Positions 50,601 through 64,000 are shown, numbered from the stretch's first letter. The stretch: DNA of 64,000 nucleotides from Rhabdornis inornatus (GCA_013397075.1 VWZS01002669.1:2824217-2888216), one strand, 5' to 3'. The notes: generated by a model not told the origin, from the sequence alone. Translations and numbers: made by a program.

Positions 50601-52346
50601 ACCCTGTGATACTGCCTGCAGCCCAGCCACTTGCAGGCTCCTGTGCCTGGAGCTCCTGCTTCCTGGGGAGTAACACGACATGCAGGAAAATGTTCGCAAT
50701 AGGTAAAAAATGCTCGCACAGTCTTGGCTTTGTTGGGGCTAAATATCTGCCAGGCTGATCTGGAATGAAATAAAATACAGTATCAGATCAAATTCACTAA
50801 TAGCAAAATCCTATTAACTGTGCATTTTCTCACATACAGAGGCTAGTCATGGGGTCCTCAGTAACAGTGGTCTCATTCTGCAGAGCAGATCTTATTTTAC
50901 ATTCTTGGGCCCAGACACGCAGTTGATGTAAGTTACTATATCTCCAAGCTGTAGCCAGCTACAATGTTGACCCGCTGTTAATTGCACACATTACAATTCT
51001 CTGGAATTTCTCTTGCCACAGACTGCAGTACAAAAGCATTTTCTGATGGTGAAAGATCAGTAAACTTATCTGAGATGAAACAATCTCTTTGTGATTACGG
51101 TTATGCCTAAAGAATGATTTTGTCCTTCCACAAACATAACATACGTGGTCTGTCTAGAAATTTTGAGCAAAAATGTTTGTGTACAATGACTACAAATAAA
51201 ACAACAAATAATTTCCACTTATAATCACAATTGCTATTTCTGAGTTTAAACATATCTGCATGTGATTCATCCTCCTAGGATTTGCTGATGATTGCTTGCC
51301 TGTTTCCTTTGCTTATGGGTTGTAAGACCACCCCCAGGGCAGTGCCTGTTAATTTCTAATTTAGCCTGGTTTAACTAGCCCCATTATTCAGCAACCCTTA
51401 GACAGATAGAACTAGATTTCTGAACTTGCTTTTCCTCAAGTCAGCTGCAATCAGGCTGAAGGTGAAGAGCCTGTAATCACTTAAGTGCAGTATCAATTTA
51501 AAGGCCTGTGCCTGTGTCCTCCCTGGAGCTGGATGCTTTGGCAGGGAAGACTGGTCCCTGGTGCCAGGACAGGGGCTAGCAGCCACTCCAGCTTGTATGG
51601 AAGAGCTCATGTCTCTACCCTGAACTGCTCCGGTTTTTCATAACGTCATTTTTCCAACCTCGTCTGTTTGTGGGAGAAATGCTGAGCCAGCAGTCTAGAG
51701 AGCATAGACTTGTGTCTCCCCTCAAGGGGCAGGAGCAGGACAAACACCCTTGGCCCACCTGGCCTGGCTGATTTGTCCTGCAGCCAGACAGTGTGGGTCA
51801 CCCTCCAGCCTGACTGCTGTGAAGAGCTACACAGCAGCCTGTGGCAGTGGCAGGCAGTCCAGGAGGAGACTAGCAGTACCCTTGAGCTGTCCTGAGCCGT
51901 TAGGATACTCTGTGCCTTTGGTGTCTCCTTCCTGCCTGCCAGGAAGGTCCCCTCCATTTATGCCCTGTTGTCCCAGAGACATGCAGGAGAGGCTCAGACA
52001 CAGACCCTGTGTATGCCAGACACCATCCCATCTAAACCTTCATCTGCCCAGCCAAGTAAACATTATGATGCTATTAATATCCTGTGTTCCTTCCACTCTC
52101 CATGCCCACCCTGTTAAAGCACCAGTGCCTTTTTACACAGCTCAGAGCCTGCTCCAGACCCGTCGAAGCCATGCATAAAAGTGCCTGTCAGGCAGTGTGC
52201 TGTGCAATGATCTCAGGCTTTGGAGCAGGGGCTGTCATTTTACTTGACTCGAGGCTGTTTCCCTTACTCTGACCTTACCAGTGAGCACATTCAGTAATCA
52301 CCAAAAACCTCCTCCATCACCTCCAAGAGGATGGCAGAAGTGTAAG
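44659..52346. other. Gene-poor stretch, intron or intergenic
   Basis: About 7.7 kb with no recognisable gene. It contains A runs at 45973-45989 (17 A) and 47195-47210 (16 A), and moderately GC-rich patches near 47900-48150, 49750-49900, 50550-50660 and 51500-52000 without CpG enrichment. A plus-strand segment at about 46060-46096 has an acceptor (gctatcttttaaag) and a donor (CAGG|gtaagt) and is open in one frame, but is only about 37 bases long. It may be a non-coding RNA exon or chance. Confidence 0.5.
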
Positions 52347-52386
52347 GCACGCACGCACACGCGTGTGCGCGCACACACACACACAT
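52347..52386. repeat. 40-bp alternating purine-pyrimidine tract (Z-DNA-prone)
   Basis: Strict alternation of purine and pyrimidine for 40 bases, moving from GCAC units through CGCG to a (CA)n tail. It includes the 16-bp perfect palindrome cgcacacgcgtgtgcg at 52354-52369. Such tracts are known to favour left-handed DNA under supercoiling and to be unstable in length. Confidence 0.92.
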
Positions 52387-55300
52387 TCATTAGTCTTCAT
52401 CTAGAAAAGAGAGCTAAAATCAGCAGTAGATTTTACTGCTTAATATTTCCACCCTGGCTTTCTAACTTAATGGCATGTAATGAAAAGAGACTTTATAAAA
52501 GAAAAGGAAAATAATTAGATCCTTTCCGTTTTTGCATCTAAATTGACGCAGACACTATAAACAAGTATTGGTCTAAGAGCTCCATAGGCATCTTCAGTTT
52601 CAGAGACACTTTATATTTTATAAATCACAGAATCTAGTCTAGATTTTCATCAGAAGTATTAGCACTGATTTCTCACTAACCCTCAATCTAGTTGCATAAC
52701 AGAATAAATTTAATATTCTCTTTCCCTGGTTTGGATTTTAGCCTTTCCATCATGCTGCAAGGAGGTATGATTTATTTGTCCTTGTAAGAACCCATAATTA
52801 AAGTACACTTTGATTACACAATGTCTGACATAGCTACAAACTGTGCACTGCAAGTGGGTTTTGAATCCAGCAAATGTGACACAGCTGAGACTGCATATGG
52901 TTTGGTGTTACACGGGAGGAATTTATGGGAGATACTTGGAAGCAGAAATCAGATTAAAGGAGAGAATTATCATTTTTTGCTCTCTTAAATATGAACATAA
53001 ATAATGTTGTACACAGATTTTCCGCATTAGTCAAGGAAAAGGATTATGAACGCTTCCTCTAAGTGAAGGCATTATTAAATGCTCATTTGACATGTGAGAA
53101 GCTTTATTCTATGATTTAAAAAACAATGACATAGTTATTAGGCCAAACAGACCTGTATTACTTGAAATATTAGAGTACAATTGAATTTAGATCATTCATT
53201 GACAGATGAATAGTTCTGAATTCCTTCCTCGAATAAAGTTTCAAACAATACCAAAGAATGTAATAAATTTAATACCAGGAATAACCCATCAATAAAGCAG
53301 ACAGTATTCATCCAGGGACTGTAAACACTTTGAATATGGACATGTATTTCAGCCTCAGACTTTCAAGATTTCCTTAAACAGGATGGGGAGAAAATGGCTG
53401 CAAAATTTCAGCTATCTTGATGGTCTTTTTATTAGGCAACAAAGTAACTTGAATCTGGGTTTCATTTGGATCTGGATTTACCTGTGTCATAAGAAATGAT
53501 GGAAAGCCTTTGCTGTGAGTCATTAAGAACTGTAGAGGCTGAATTCAGTCCTTTCCCTGTCCAACACTTGCTGAGCCTTTGTTAGCCAGCGCTGTTCACA
53601 TCTGCTTGCAGGGAACACACTGAGGAGCATGTGATCCAGCTGTTGCTATGGTATCTAGAGGGCTTTTAAGAGAATAACAGAAGAAACCATGGCAAGAAAA
53701 GAACCACTCCAACTGACACCTGAGTTAAAGGGACATTGCCAAAAATTATGAGCTGAACATGCTTAACCTTTATTTGTTATATTTTTCTCCTTTTTTCTGG
53801 AGGAGTTGAGTATTTAGCACTCCAGTGAGAATTAAAAGCACCTGGAGCCTCTGGGGGCTAAGGATATCAATACCAATAATAGTCACATGATTTATTTTTA
53901 AATGTCTCATAAATTTAGCAGAACATCTGCTTTGAACTGAGCTCTTAAAACATTCAATGAGCCCAGCTTATCATCAGTGCAAGAGCAGAGATACCCAGTT
54001 TCTTACAGAAATCAATGTGTAGATGAGGATACAACAGCCAGCACCTTGAACCAACTTTTCCCTTCCTCCTGCTCATTGCTGCCAGACTACAGACAACATA
54101 AAGACATCACAATATTGTTCTCCAGATACTTGTCAAAGCAATATCTCTTACACTGATGTCCTGCTGCTGCATTACACCTACAGCCTGTCAGAATAACCAA
54201 CACACAGAATGAGATACTGGTTTTCCATCTTCTTCTTCAGACAGGTTTTCCAAGAGCTGTCCAATAAGCAGTGAAATTCCAAGGGTATTTGGCTGAGTTC
54301 AATATTCAACCTTTGGTAAGACTGCCAACAATTTGGAGCCTGCAAAGCCTAAGGAGAGTGGGCTTTCCTCTCATTTCTGGTGGTACTTCCCTGGAGTGGA
54401 TTGGTCAGAAATACTGGGATTCCTGTTCTGGCTTTCTTGCATGCTTGGCCAGTGACGCTCAGCCTGTGATAGTCAGTTTTGTAAAAACAAGGTATTACAG
54501 ATGGAGTATCCTTTGCTCTGGAAGACATCCATGGATAAGAGAATACGTATTTGAGATGACATTACATTTGGTCATAAAGCAGTTGTGAAGCAGCTGTCCT
54601 TGCTCCTGGGGAAGTTTACTCTTTCTGACACCCCATCCTTGAAGTCTCAAGAGCTATTTTCTACGCCTGGGCATTGACTTACAGTCACCCAACTCACTCC
54701 AAGGTGGAAGGACCCTGAGGCAAAAGCCCAAAGGAGATCAGAGCAATGAGCGCTGAGGAAGCTCAGTCTGCCATGGTGCTCTACTCACCTGCTTGAGGAG
54801 CCTCCTGACCCGGTGTCTGTCCTTTCCCTCTGCCATGATGTAGCTGTGGGTGGCTGTAGTTGTGTCCAGCCACTGTACTGAGGGTTGCCAGTGCCCTCCC
54901 ATCTGGGAAGAGCAAAAGTTTGGGGTTTCACCTACTTGTGCATGAAGGTTCAAGTGAGGCTGATTTTTTCCTGATGCTTCTTCCATTTCTAGCATTAGCC
55001 TAATGATGATAACCTCTGAGAGCCATCACCACAACCCCTGTGTAGCTGCAGAGCTACTGTGTGTTCTGTGCAAAGACAGAGGACCAGACATAGTGCTAAT
55101 GATAGAACAACGCATGCTGTCTTGAATGAAAACGATCAAATAATCTGCTTTCCTGACTTGAACACAGCTTGCTCTGACAAAGCTAGGAGAGGGCTTAAAA
55201 TCTAATTTCTGTTCCCTAGTTCCTTTTGATTATAGACTTCATTAATTAATCAGGAGAATACTTGGTATAGTAGGTGGAGATATGAGAGGCTGTTTATGTT

Positions 55301-58300
55301 CAGCAGGAACACAAAATGCTTTGTAGAGCTAATCTATAAAACAAAGACTTGGAAGAATTGTATGCAGTTTAATAGCTCACTTATACAACTTGATGATAAA
55401 ATATGCATAATCCAATATTATATGGCTTTTTTCCCCTGACAGGATGTGAATAATTGAAGATTTTTTTTTTCAACCACAAACCTCTTGTCATGACCCAGCC
55501 AAATATTATCATCTTAGAATGTTTTACCCTGCAAACCAAACTAGGAGACACTGCACCCTGCATGAGTAATCCTGCTATGCACACATGACAGAGCAGCAGG
55601 GCTGGGATAAGGGCTGGGATGAGAAGTGACTCTCATATGCTTCCAAGATATTTCTTATAATTTACCTTTGAAAGGCCATAAGCTAATTCCACAGCAAAGG
55701 AAGGCTGTAACTTACAGAAACGCAGAGAGAGGCGTTTCATGGAAACACTCCTCAGTTCAGGAGTGCCAACCAGCCATCGTACCAAAATGCTGATAAAAAA
55801 GCAAAAGAAAAGAAGTTTGGGAACTTCTGCTAAGGGCTGTTCAGCACACTGCTGAGCAGAGAGCAGCAGGCAGGACGCTGCAGTTTGGGACGCTGCTGCC
55901 TACATTGTGTCCGCCCCTCACTCTGCCCCAACCACTCAACCTCTCTCCCACTGAGCCTGGCACTAAAGCTTGCACTTGTTTGCAAGCTTCTTCCTGTGGA
56001 TTCCAAATCAATAATACTGATGCCTGTAATTTTCCTTGTTTTGATTTATTTTGGTCACCTAGGACAAAATCACGGCCTTTCTTCAGAAAAGGAGATCTTT
56101 GAGAGGAACACTGTTGGATGTGAAAATTTGTACCTGATATCCACACATCTTTCTTTCTTTAAAAGGAAGCTACTTAGTCCCACTGTCTACTGGCATCACA
56201 AATGACTATTTTCACTCAATTTTCCCTTTTTCTATGTATTTTTGCATCTTTGCCTTGGCTTTCTTAACTTTCAACCAGCAGATGTACTTTTCAATAAAAA
56301 AAGCTAATTAAGCCAAAAGAATATTCCCTGCCTTCTACTTCTGTACATCATATGGGCTTCTCCTTATCTTCTCACATCCTCTCCACCTTTGATTTGCCTT
56401 TCTGTGCTTCCACTGCTCAGCCTGTGTACTGGTGTGATCTCACCTCTGCTACAGTTCTTAGTCATTTCCTCCTGCCCCTTGAAATATCATTTCCCTTCAT
56501 TCCCTAGCTGCCAGCTATTTCCCTGCATATGCAGTACACTCCTATTGCTATTTCCACATATACAGTGGTAGTTTACAAGTACATATATATTGATTTAATC
56601 AGCTCTTGAGTGGCTCTTCAGCTGCAGAGATCTCAGTACCTTATATTCCAATGGGCATAGAAATTCATTGACATAGGAAAATATAAAGGTGCAGATTGGC
56701 ATGAGCAAACTAGTCACAGGTGACATCGTGCATGCCCTGTATATCCCAAAATATATTCTTGTCTATTTTAAATTCCAACTCATTTGGAGACCAAAGATAA
56801 TACTCTCAAGAAACAATTTGCTTGGAAAATGTAATTTGTATTCTTGGTGATTTAGTGAATATTACTCAGTTATCCTAAATTATTTCCTTTGCTAAATTTT
56901 TATTAAGATGCTCAGTGTCTTAAATATGAGATAGCCTCCCAGGAATTAAAGATTAATATCACCAATGTTTCTCTGGAGATTTCAGAACATGAAAGGGCAA
57001 ATTACTGGTGTACAGAAGGCAAACTTATGTTGTGGCAATGTGTTCACAGCTGTTATGAAGGGAGGCAAAGCCTTGCAAAGTGAGGTCAATAAACCAGACA
57101 GTAAATCAAGTTTACGAAAGTCATGAGCAGGGGGACTACATTAAAACGTTATCTGTGAAATGTATGTCATAGATGAAATAACTTTTGTCTCAGAAAGGCA
57201 GTTGGGAGCAGATCAATTCAATCTGTTGAGAAGCAAGGAAGAAACACTGAATGTTGATACTTTGGGAACTGTCTGTGGACTAAGTGACAGTGAGAATCTG
57301 AGATACAACAAAGTGTAGTGGCAAAATATACAAGGATGTGTTTAAAATTCAAATGTGACAAATGGAAATGAAATTTTGCAAAGAGAAGTTCTCCTGAAGA
57401 ATCCCAATCTCTTTTGTCTTCCCTGTGTTTTACACTTTGTACAGCTCATAATGTGTTTCGTTTGCCAAATGTACCTGTCTGTTGAGCAGTGAAGAAGCAA
57501 TACTTTTTTTTTCCTTCTGTATTTTTCTGTATTTTCTGTCATTACAGAGGGCAGGTGATACTCAGAAATGATCATGAGCACGATAGCAAGAAAGTTAACT
57601 TTGTTAGATCTTTGTATTAATTTTACATATAGTTTCCAGATTTAGCTCTGGGGAATATATACTTTTGTTAAGAACCTAAATTTCAATTAGTTCAATTTAC
57701 ATTAACAGTTAAATAGACAAATTGTAAAGTTAGTAAGTCAAATTATTTTCTTTAGAAATACTCTAAAGAGACCTGAAATCTGCTAACTGACTGCAGTGAT
57801 TTACTTGAAAATTAAGTGGGCAGCTGGCTGGTATATAAGAAGTAAATGTGCTTGCCCAGTATTCCTAACCGCCCTAGAAAGCTGTAACTGTTGTTTCACA
57901 GGGAGACACTCTCAATACAAACAAGTGTTAAATGGCTTTGTTCCAAGCACACCTGGTAGTGGCTTTATTATGACCTAACTATAGTTTATGTGAGGCAGTG
58001 TTTTTGAGGAGCAGTAATGACATTTATTAGACAAATATAATTGGAAAATCAGGCAAGTTTTCTTGAAGTCTAGAATAAAAGTGGCTGCTCTCAACACTAA
58101 ACACAGGTTGAGAACAATTGCTGTGATTTTAATTTCTAAATCCCTGTAAGATTCTTCGTTTCAAGTTCCCTTAAGATTCACAGCTCCCAAAGAGAGAAAT
58201 AATTTAAGCTTCAAATTTGAGTGTCTGCCTGATTTTTCTGCATGCAATAGTTTTACTTCCTGGCAGCTGTTTTAATCTGCAGGCATTAATAGTACACATG

Positions 58301-59940
58301 ATATGCTGTTTTATAAAGAACACTTATTGTACAGCACTTAAGGTATAAACTCAACTGACAAAGCAGTGCTGTGGTTCCAACCCCAAAGAACACAGGCACC
58401 TTTAAAACCTACAGCCTATGGCTAAGAGTAAACTGCAAATTGGGCCTGAGTTCAGGCTTGTTCCCCACGCTGCATGCTATGGGAAACTACAGGCATCCAC
58501 AGAAACAAGACCAAACTGGAAGAAGCACAAATTAGAGAAGGAAAAGAAGGGATGTGCCAGCAAGCTCTCTAACCCGTTTCTTCCCCAGAGGGGGCTTGAA
58601 ATAGCATGGAGAGTTCACTACTCTGTAAATACTGAAATTTCAAAGATGTGTTGCCCTCAGTTACTGGAAACTCATTCTAAAGCAAAGAAGTCATCCATCC
58701 TAAAAGCATTAAACACCTGCAGATCCACTCCAAGTTCTTTGATCAAAAAGTGACAGCCCAAAATATTACTTTGAGTGGCGCCAATTCTACCCTGTCCTTC
58801 GAGGGAATAGTGAAACACCATTATTAGAATTACACATGTAGCCCTCAGGCTGCACTAAGTCCTTAGAAAAGGCACTCAAACTTCATATCTCTTCAAGTAG
58901 TGGATGATAAAAAGAGAAACATGAAGGCAAGGGAAAAGAAAAGAGCTCTACCAAATGAGAAAAGACATATTAGACTTTTTTCTCCTGAGAATGCTGTCTG
59001 CCAGGTCGGTATAAATGCTGGTGGTCAAACACAGATTTGCTCATTTAGAGTTCAGGCTGTAGGAGAGCACTTAGCTAACAGATGTTTCTGAATGTAAAAG
59101 GACACTATTGTCTGTAGGACTTGCATGCTTCAATGGTATCTAGCCATTAAAATCAAATTATAGAATCAGGGAGAATCAAACCTCATATAGTAACATCTGT
59201 TGGATCCAGAAGTGAGGCAAGAGCCATTTATAATCACCCTGCTTGTCCTAAGTGCTATATCATATTACACCAAGATTTTCTGTAGATGCTTCAAGCACGA
59301 CAAAGAAACAATGAAAACAAAAGAGAAATGTGTTCAGCAACGTCTGGTCTTTTAGAGTCAGTATAATATACACAGGCTCACTTGTCTTCCTTGTCTCTCT
59401 GGAGTCAAAGACTAAAGCAGATTCAGCCAGAAGGTGGCCTAATTAGATTGCTTTTATATTTAAGGTGGCACCACCTGGAGTCATTAAAATTCTAAATTAT
59501 AGCAGTTCTCTCATGACAGAGCACTACAGTGCTTGGTAAATAGGAGGAGACAGAGAGACAGAGATGAGTGGCTTTAGAAATCAAGAGAGAAGAAATCAGG
59601 AGAACATGGGAGACTTCTGGGGCTCTGTTGTAGGGGATTTTGTGAACACCACTACCTATTAAGAAAAAGGCTTAGACAACAGACAGCATCTACATTAACA
59701 GTGTTTCTGATTTTTGTACTCAGCATGAAGCTCTAAATGTGCCTTCATTTTCATAACAGAGGGGGAAAAGAAGGGAAAGGTTTATCAGGTAGATGGTATT
59801 TTTAATACAAACAACACTGCTATTATGGGTATCTTATCAAAATGCCTGGGCCACATGTAATTTTTGGCTCCTCATTTTTCTGAGAAAGTTTCAGTATGAT
59901 ACATGAGCAGGCCAGCAACCGAGTCTTTGCCCATTAGTGC
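52387..59940. other. Gene-poor stretch, intron or intergenic
   Basis: About 7.5 kb. The only feature of note is an excellent plus-strand splice acceptor (ttttccatcttcttcttcag, ending near 54240) followed about 75 bases later by donor CTTTG|gtaaga near 54315. All three frames between them hit a stop, so if it is an exon it is non-coding or terminal. The 105-codon open frame at 54271-54588 uses a GTG start and has no recognised domain. Strand skew is weaker here than at 31-48 kb. Confidence 0.5.
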
Positions 59941-59995
59941 TGCTCTTCAGAGGTATGAGAGTGCTTCAGAGGTATGCTCTTCAGAGGTATGAGAG
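59941..59995. repeat. Short compound tandem repeat
   Basis: A 21-base unit (tgctcttcagaggtatgaga + g) occurs at 59941-59961 and again exactly at 59975-59995, separated by a 13-base partial copy (tgcttcagaggta). It looks like recent replication slippage. Confidence 0.9.
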
Positions 59996-62900
59996 ACATT
60001 GCACAGAAGGTCCCTCAGCACAGACTGGGGATACAGCATAGCCAACTTGTAGCACTTTTGTGGGGTCTGATTTATAAAGACCCTGGGATTTAACATCACG
60101 TGAAAATAAGGCCTTGTTTTGATGCATCTCCAGGTGCACCCACAAGTCAAGCCACTATTCAAATACATCCTTGTTAGGAGCTTCATTCACAAAGAGCTCG
60201 TGCTATCTGCAACTGTCAGAAGTCTGACATCTGGCAGGTGTGCAGGTTAGCCTGCATATGTGAACCAGACATAAACTAGAAAATTGAGGCAGATACAGAA
60301 CGGTATCAGGAAGAAAAAGAAAGGCATAAATGTCTGAGAATGGAGTGGAAAAAAACCTAGCCAAACTACTCTAAGTGGTATTTTATTATTACAACAGGGC
60401 AATAGACCACAGAACTGAAATTCCACACACAGGATATTATTTGCATATCTGAATTTCCAAATGATGGAAGTATGGGATCTTTTTTGAGATTCACAAGAAC
60501 TGTGTGACCCTGCCACACCTTCCACGATGTGGCAGATCCATCATCTCAGGCAAGAACAGACTTCTGTTTTTTTGCAGTGTGGGTGCATTTGAGTTGGATG
60601 CCTATGAAAAAATATTATATAATGCTTGGGAAGCACTTTCAAAAGGAAGTTAACTTTCTTTCACAGAACACTAATGGTCATGGAGATGACACTGAAGGCC
60701 AGATTCTGCAGCCTGTCTGTATCAGGACACAATGGAGAGAAAAAAACAGGCACAGAAGTGGGTTTTGAGAAAAAATTAGGCATTTTTAACATGACCAAGC
60801 TTTCCATACAGTAAATGATGTGGTCATTTTGAAAATTACTTTCAAAGGAAATGGTGTGAATTAGCCCTTTGGGTATTTTGGTTTTTATTCCATTTTCCTT
60901 TGTGTCTTCACTGCTAAACATTACATAGTTTGAAATAAATAATAGTCAGTTCCACTGTGTTTGCCAAAGGTATTACAAAGCATAAAGGGGTTGTCATGGA
61001 GACAGAAATTCATAAGTGAAGCAATTGAATCTCTAAAATATTTAAGCAACACTTACTCTGCAGTACAAACATGAAGCAGAATATTTGTGACAAGAAGCTA
61101 GTTTGGAATTTCTCATGTTGGAATTGAAAAATGAAATAAACCTAAGTCCATATTGGAAAATAAAACCAAGTGGCTGCTAGATATGTTTAAATGAGAAAAA
61201 AATGTATACAGCCACCTACATGTCTATACAAGGATATATAACTCATCACAGAAAAAGAAATAAGCATAGCTACATCTCTGACTTTCACCTGCTTCCTGGC
61301 TGAAGTGCTGCAATGTGAGGAAAATAAATTTCTCTGGTGGTTCAAATCATCAAGAAGAATTAACTGTATTTTCATTTTGCCTGCCATTTCTTTTTGAGTG
61401 GCTGTTTAATCTACTGAGTTGATGCAGTGAGTTTTGGTGACAAAAGCACAGGCACCTTCTGAGAGGACGCTAAAAAGGTAGCTCAGACCCACAGAAATCC
61501 AATTCTTCCCTAGTGTTGCTTTAAGACCAAACCTTCCCGGACCTGAAATAATGCAAGGGGCAGCTGCCTGTTCAACAGATTGCCTTTTTCATCACCCTTA
61601 ATTAAGCTAGTTTTGACCTGGTAATTACATCTACAAGCCAAAAGGATGTGTTTAGTGGGACATGAATTGGATAGCCAAACTCAAAGTGTATACACCAAAC
61701 CATCTGTGTCCAGCATTGCTGAGAAGTATAAGGAAATTAATTTTTCCTGGTTTCTAGTCCTTCTCATTGCTTTGAGCCCTTTCTGTTCCTTTCTGACAGG
61801 TTTCTCTGTCACTTTTTGTATCATCTAGTCATTTCTTCTCCTCACTTTGCACTAAGCAACAAGGGGAGAATAACAAGGACTCAAAGGAAAGGAGCAAAAT
61901 ATTGGCTGAAAAGAAGAAAGAAGAAACAGAAATCTGAACAGATGTCTCAAGCAAAACTCCCATGGCCCTTCACTGGGATATCTGCCCAAGTAAGGGAGCA
62001 TGGGGAGGGCAGGAAACAGCCTAGAGAGATCTTTAAAATATTGCAGAGCTAGTTAGTTAATTCAGATCAAGTGTTCCTGGGGACAGTTTGTGGTAATGAG
62101 AAGAATGTACTGAAGGTGTAGGAGGGGCACATAGTTTTTGCAATATCACTGCTTTCCCAGGCTCTCCCAAGTCTGTCACTTTGAGAGCTGTATGCTTTAA
62201 TCCTCAGGAGAACACTGAGTGGAAAATGAAAATGGCATGAGACAATTTATGGCAGGCCAAATACCATAAATGTACCCATTTAGCCTTTTAATAAATTTCC
62301 CACTGATCAATGCAACTTCCTAAAGTTACTGAAAAGGAGCCCTGTGTTCCCTGACAACGCTGAATGGTTTGAGTGCTGCAGCTCTGACAGCTTATATCTA
62401 CAGCATGCATAAAGCAACTCCCTCAACATTTCCACTTCGTAATTGACAGAGAAAAGGAGAAATGGGCAGAAAGCAAAGGTTCTTCATATGATAACCAGCC
62501 TACCCACACATAAGCCATTGACAGCTGGTGATACTTGGCAGCCAATGCATGGGAATATGGGACATTGAACTTGTGTTTGTCCTCCCTTAATCCTGGCTTC
62601 CTGCTTGCTCTGCCTCCTGCTTCCTCTCCCTTTTGCAGCAAGCTCCAGCTTCCTCTCCTTGTTTTCATGGCTCTCAATGTTTCAAACCTTGCTCCTCTGT
62701 TTTTATTTTCTGGTGAAGGCTTCTTCGGGTCTTTCAAATATCAAGTCTTTTTTAGCACCAGCATTTATACCTACTGGTAGCAACTTGCTCTTCCTTTCTT
62801 CCTTACATGCCAAATTTTATGCCACACTCTTTCTCATGCTTATTCTGCTTGACAGTCTCTCTCTGACAAAGCATTTACAACAATGATGCTCCCGCAAAAT

Positions 62901-64000
62901 ACACTAAGTGTCTCAGTAGTCATTCTGTTATATGCAGAAGGATCTCAGGAATTTGAAAATCAGTGGTTATCTCATGCAGGTCAGTGAACTGACTGTCTCT
63001 CTGAGGCACTGACAGCTGTATATATGCAGATGAAATGCAACGACCCCCTTCCTGAGCAGTGCACAATGAGGCTTTCAGGAGAACAAGTGAGCAACTATAT
63101 AGTGACTTCACCAGTGCATCACTGCTGTGTGTCCTCTGGGCTACTCAATTAGTCTAGAGCAATCAGGGCGCAATTGTATTCTGGGTGCCTTCCTCTCCCA
63201 TGCACTCCTAGTGCTATTTTTGCATCCTGGGGACCAGCAGGATCACCCTGATCACCACCATCCTTTACTCCATAAGGTCAGCCTGAGCAGGTGCTGTGAA
63301 GGTGCCATACTTCTGCCTCTGGGACATCCAGCATGCTCAGTATCTGGGCCTGGATCTCACAACTCACATGAGAATTTGTAGTCCTTTCCCAGCCTTAAAA
63401 CTGATGGAGCCTTTGTGCAGGGCCACACTTAGCCCAGACAGCACGAAGATGACACTAATTAAACAGTTATACCAATAATAAAAGCTGCTGATTTCTTTAT
63501 CAGGCCTAGACAACATATCCAGTTCTCAACAAGCTCTCTCCTCTCCTCTCCCCATGCAAACACTGTAAATTTTGTATTATGCTGTTTCAGTAACAGATCA
63601 TTCACTAATTAGTCATTAACTGAAACATTAATGTCCAAGAGCATTGTAGTATCTTGTCTCTGCTTGTTCAGAAACCCTCAAGAGATGATTAAAAAGCTCC
63701 AAGTCCACAGAAATGTCTGGGAATCCCTTTGTTTTAAATGAAACTAAAGACCAATCATTTCCCTAAAATGCTCAGCTTGTTCCAAATGCCTGTTTAAATT
63801 AAATGCAGATATGCTCTGTTCTTTCTGCAGAGCTGTTTGTCTGCTCAGAGACAGAGAAAAGAAAGTTGCAATGTAAGTGAATGGACATCTCCACGTAAAA
63901 CAAACCCCACACCCAGGTTTGTGATCAGCTGGGTTCCCCAGAGGATGAGGAGGTATTTTAAGAATGCTGCAGCTTGTTGGAAGAGAAAGAAGGGAAGCGG
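59996..64000. other. Gene-poor stretch to the end of the window
   Basis: About 4 kb with no recognisable gene or repeat. Open frames of 60-104 codons on both strands are of a size expected by chance and show no family motif. A C- and T-rich plus-strand patch at about 62580-62720 gives leucine/phenylalanine-rich frames that mimic membrane segments but reflect base composition only. Confidence 0.5.

Noticed and set aside
62535..62886. Leucine/phenylalanine-rich frames resembling membrane proteins
   Set aside because: The composition follows from a C/T-rich patch; two frames look membrane-like at once, and no family motif is present.

Overview
The window reads as nuclear DNA of a bird or close sauropsid. 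The evidence is two truncated CR1 LINE copies with the typical avian 3' end (17905-18000 and about 6794-7052), AT-rich sequence broken by one sharp CpG island, few recognisable repeats, and no long intact reading frames outside the GC-rich island. There is no operon-like layout, and I recognise no complete or nameable protein-coding gene, so no gene symbols are given.

Layout. Bases 1-24.9 kb are AT-rich and in sampled lines A-rich and C-over-G on the plus strand. This is what the antisense strand of a leftward (minus-strand) transcription unit usually looks like. Several short minus-strand candidate exons with good splice sites occur here, but only some agree in reading phase, so each is low confidence. 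A CpG island covers about 24.9-25.85 kb. It carries a strong minus-strand splice donor (GCGAG|gtgagt, exon end at 25373) and, about 320 bp away, a plus-strand donor (CAG|gtaaag, exon end at 25695). This divergent pair suggests a bidirectional promoter with 5'-UTR first exons, around a CTG-triplet tract interrupted by an N and a GC-rich minisatellite. From about 31 kb rightwards the sampled plus strand is T-rich and G-over-C, as expected for rightward transcription or replication, but I found no convincing coding exon. That side is best read as a long intron, a non-coding RNA region or intergenic DNA.

Structural oddities are the most solid observations. One is a perfect 26-bp inverted repeat with a 3-nt loop (44604-44658). 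Another is an exact 146-bp direct duplication flanking a 132-bp GC-rich block bounded by single Ns (28982-29407), almost certainly an assembly error. The others are a 40-bp alternating purine-pyrimidine tract with Z-DNA potential (52347-52386) and two small tandem duplications. I saw no RNA gene, CRISPR array, integrated virus or new multi-gene system that the sequence supports.
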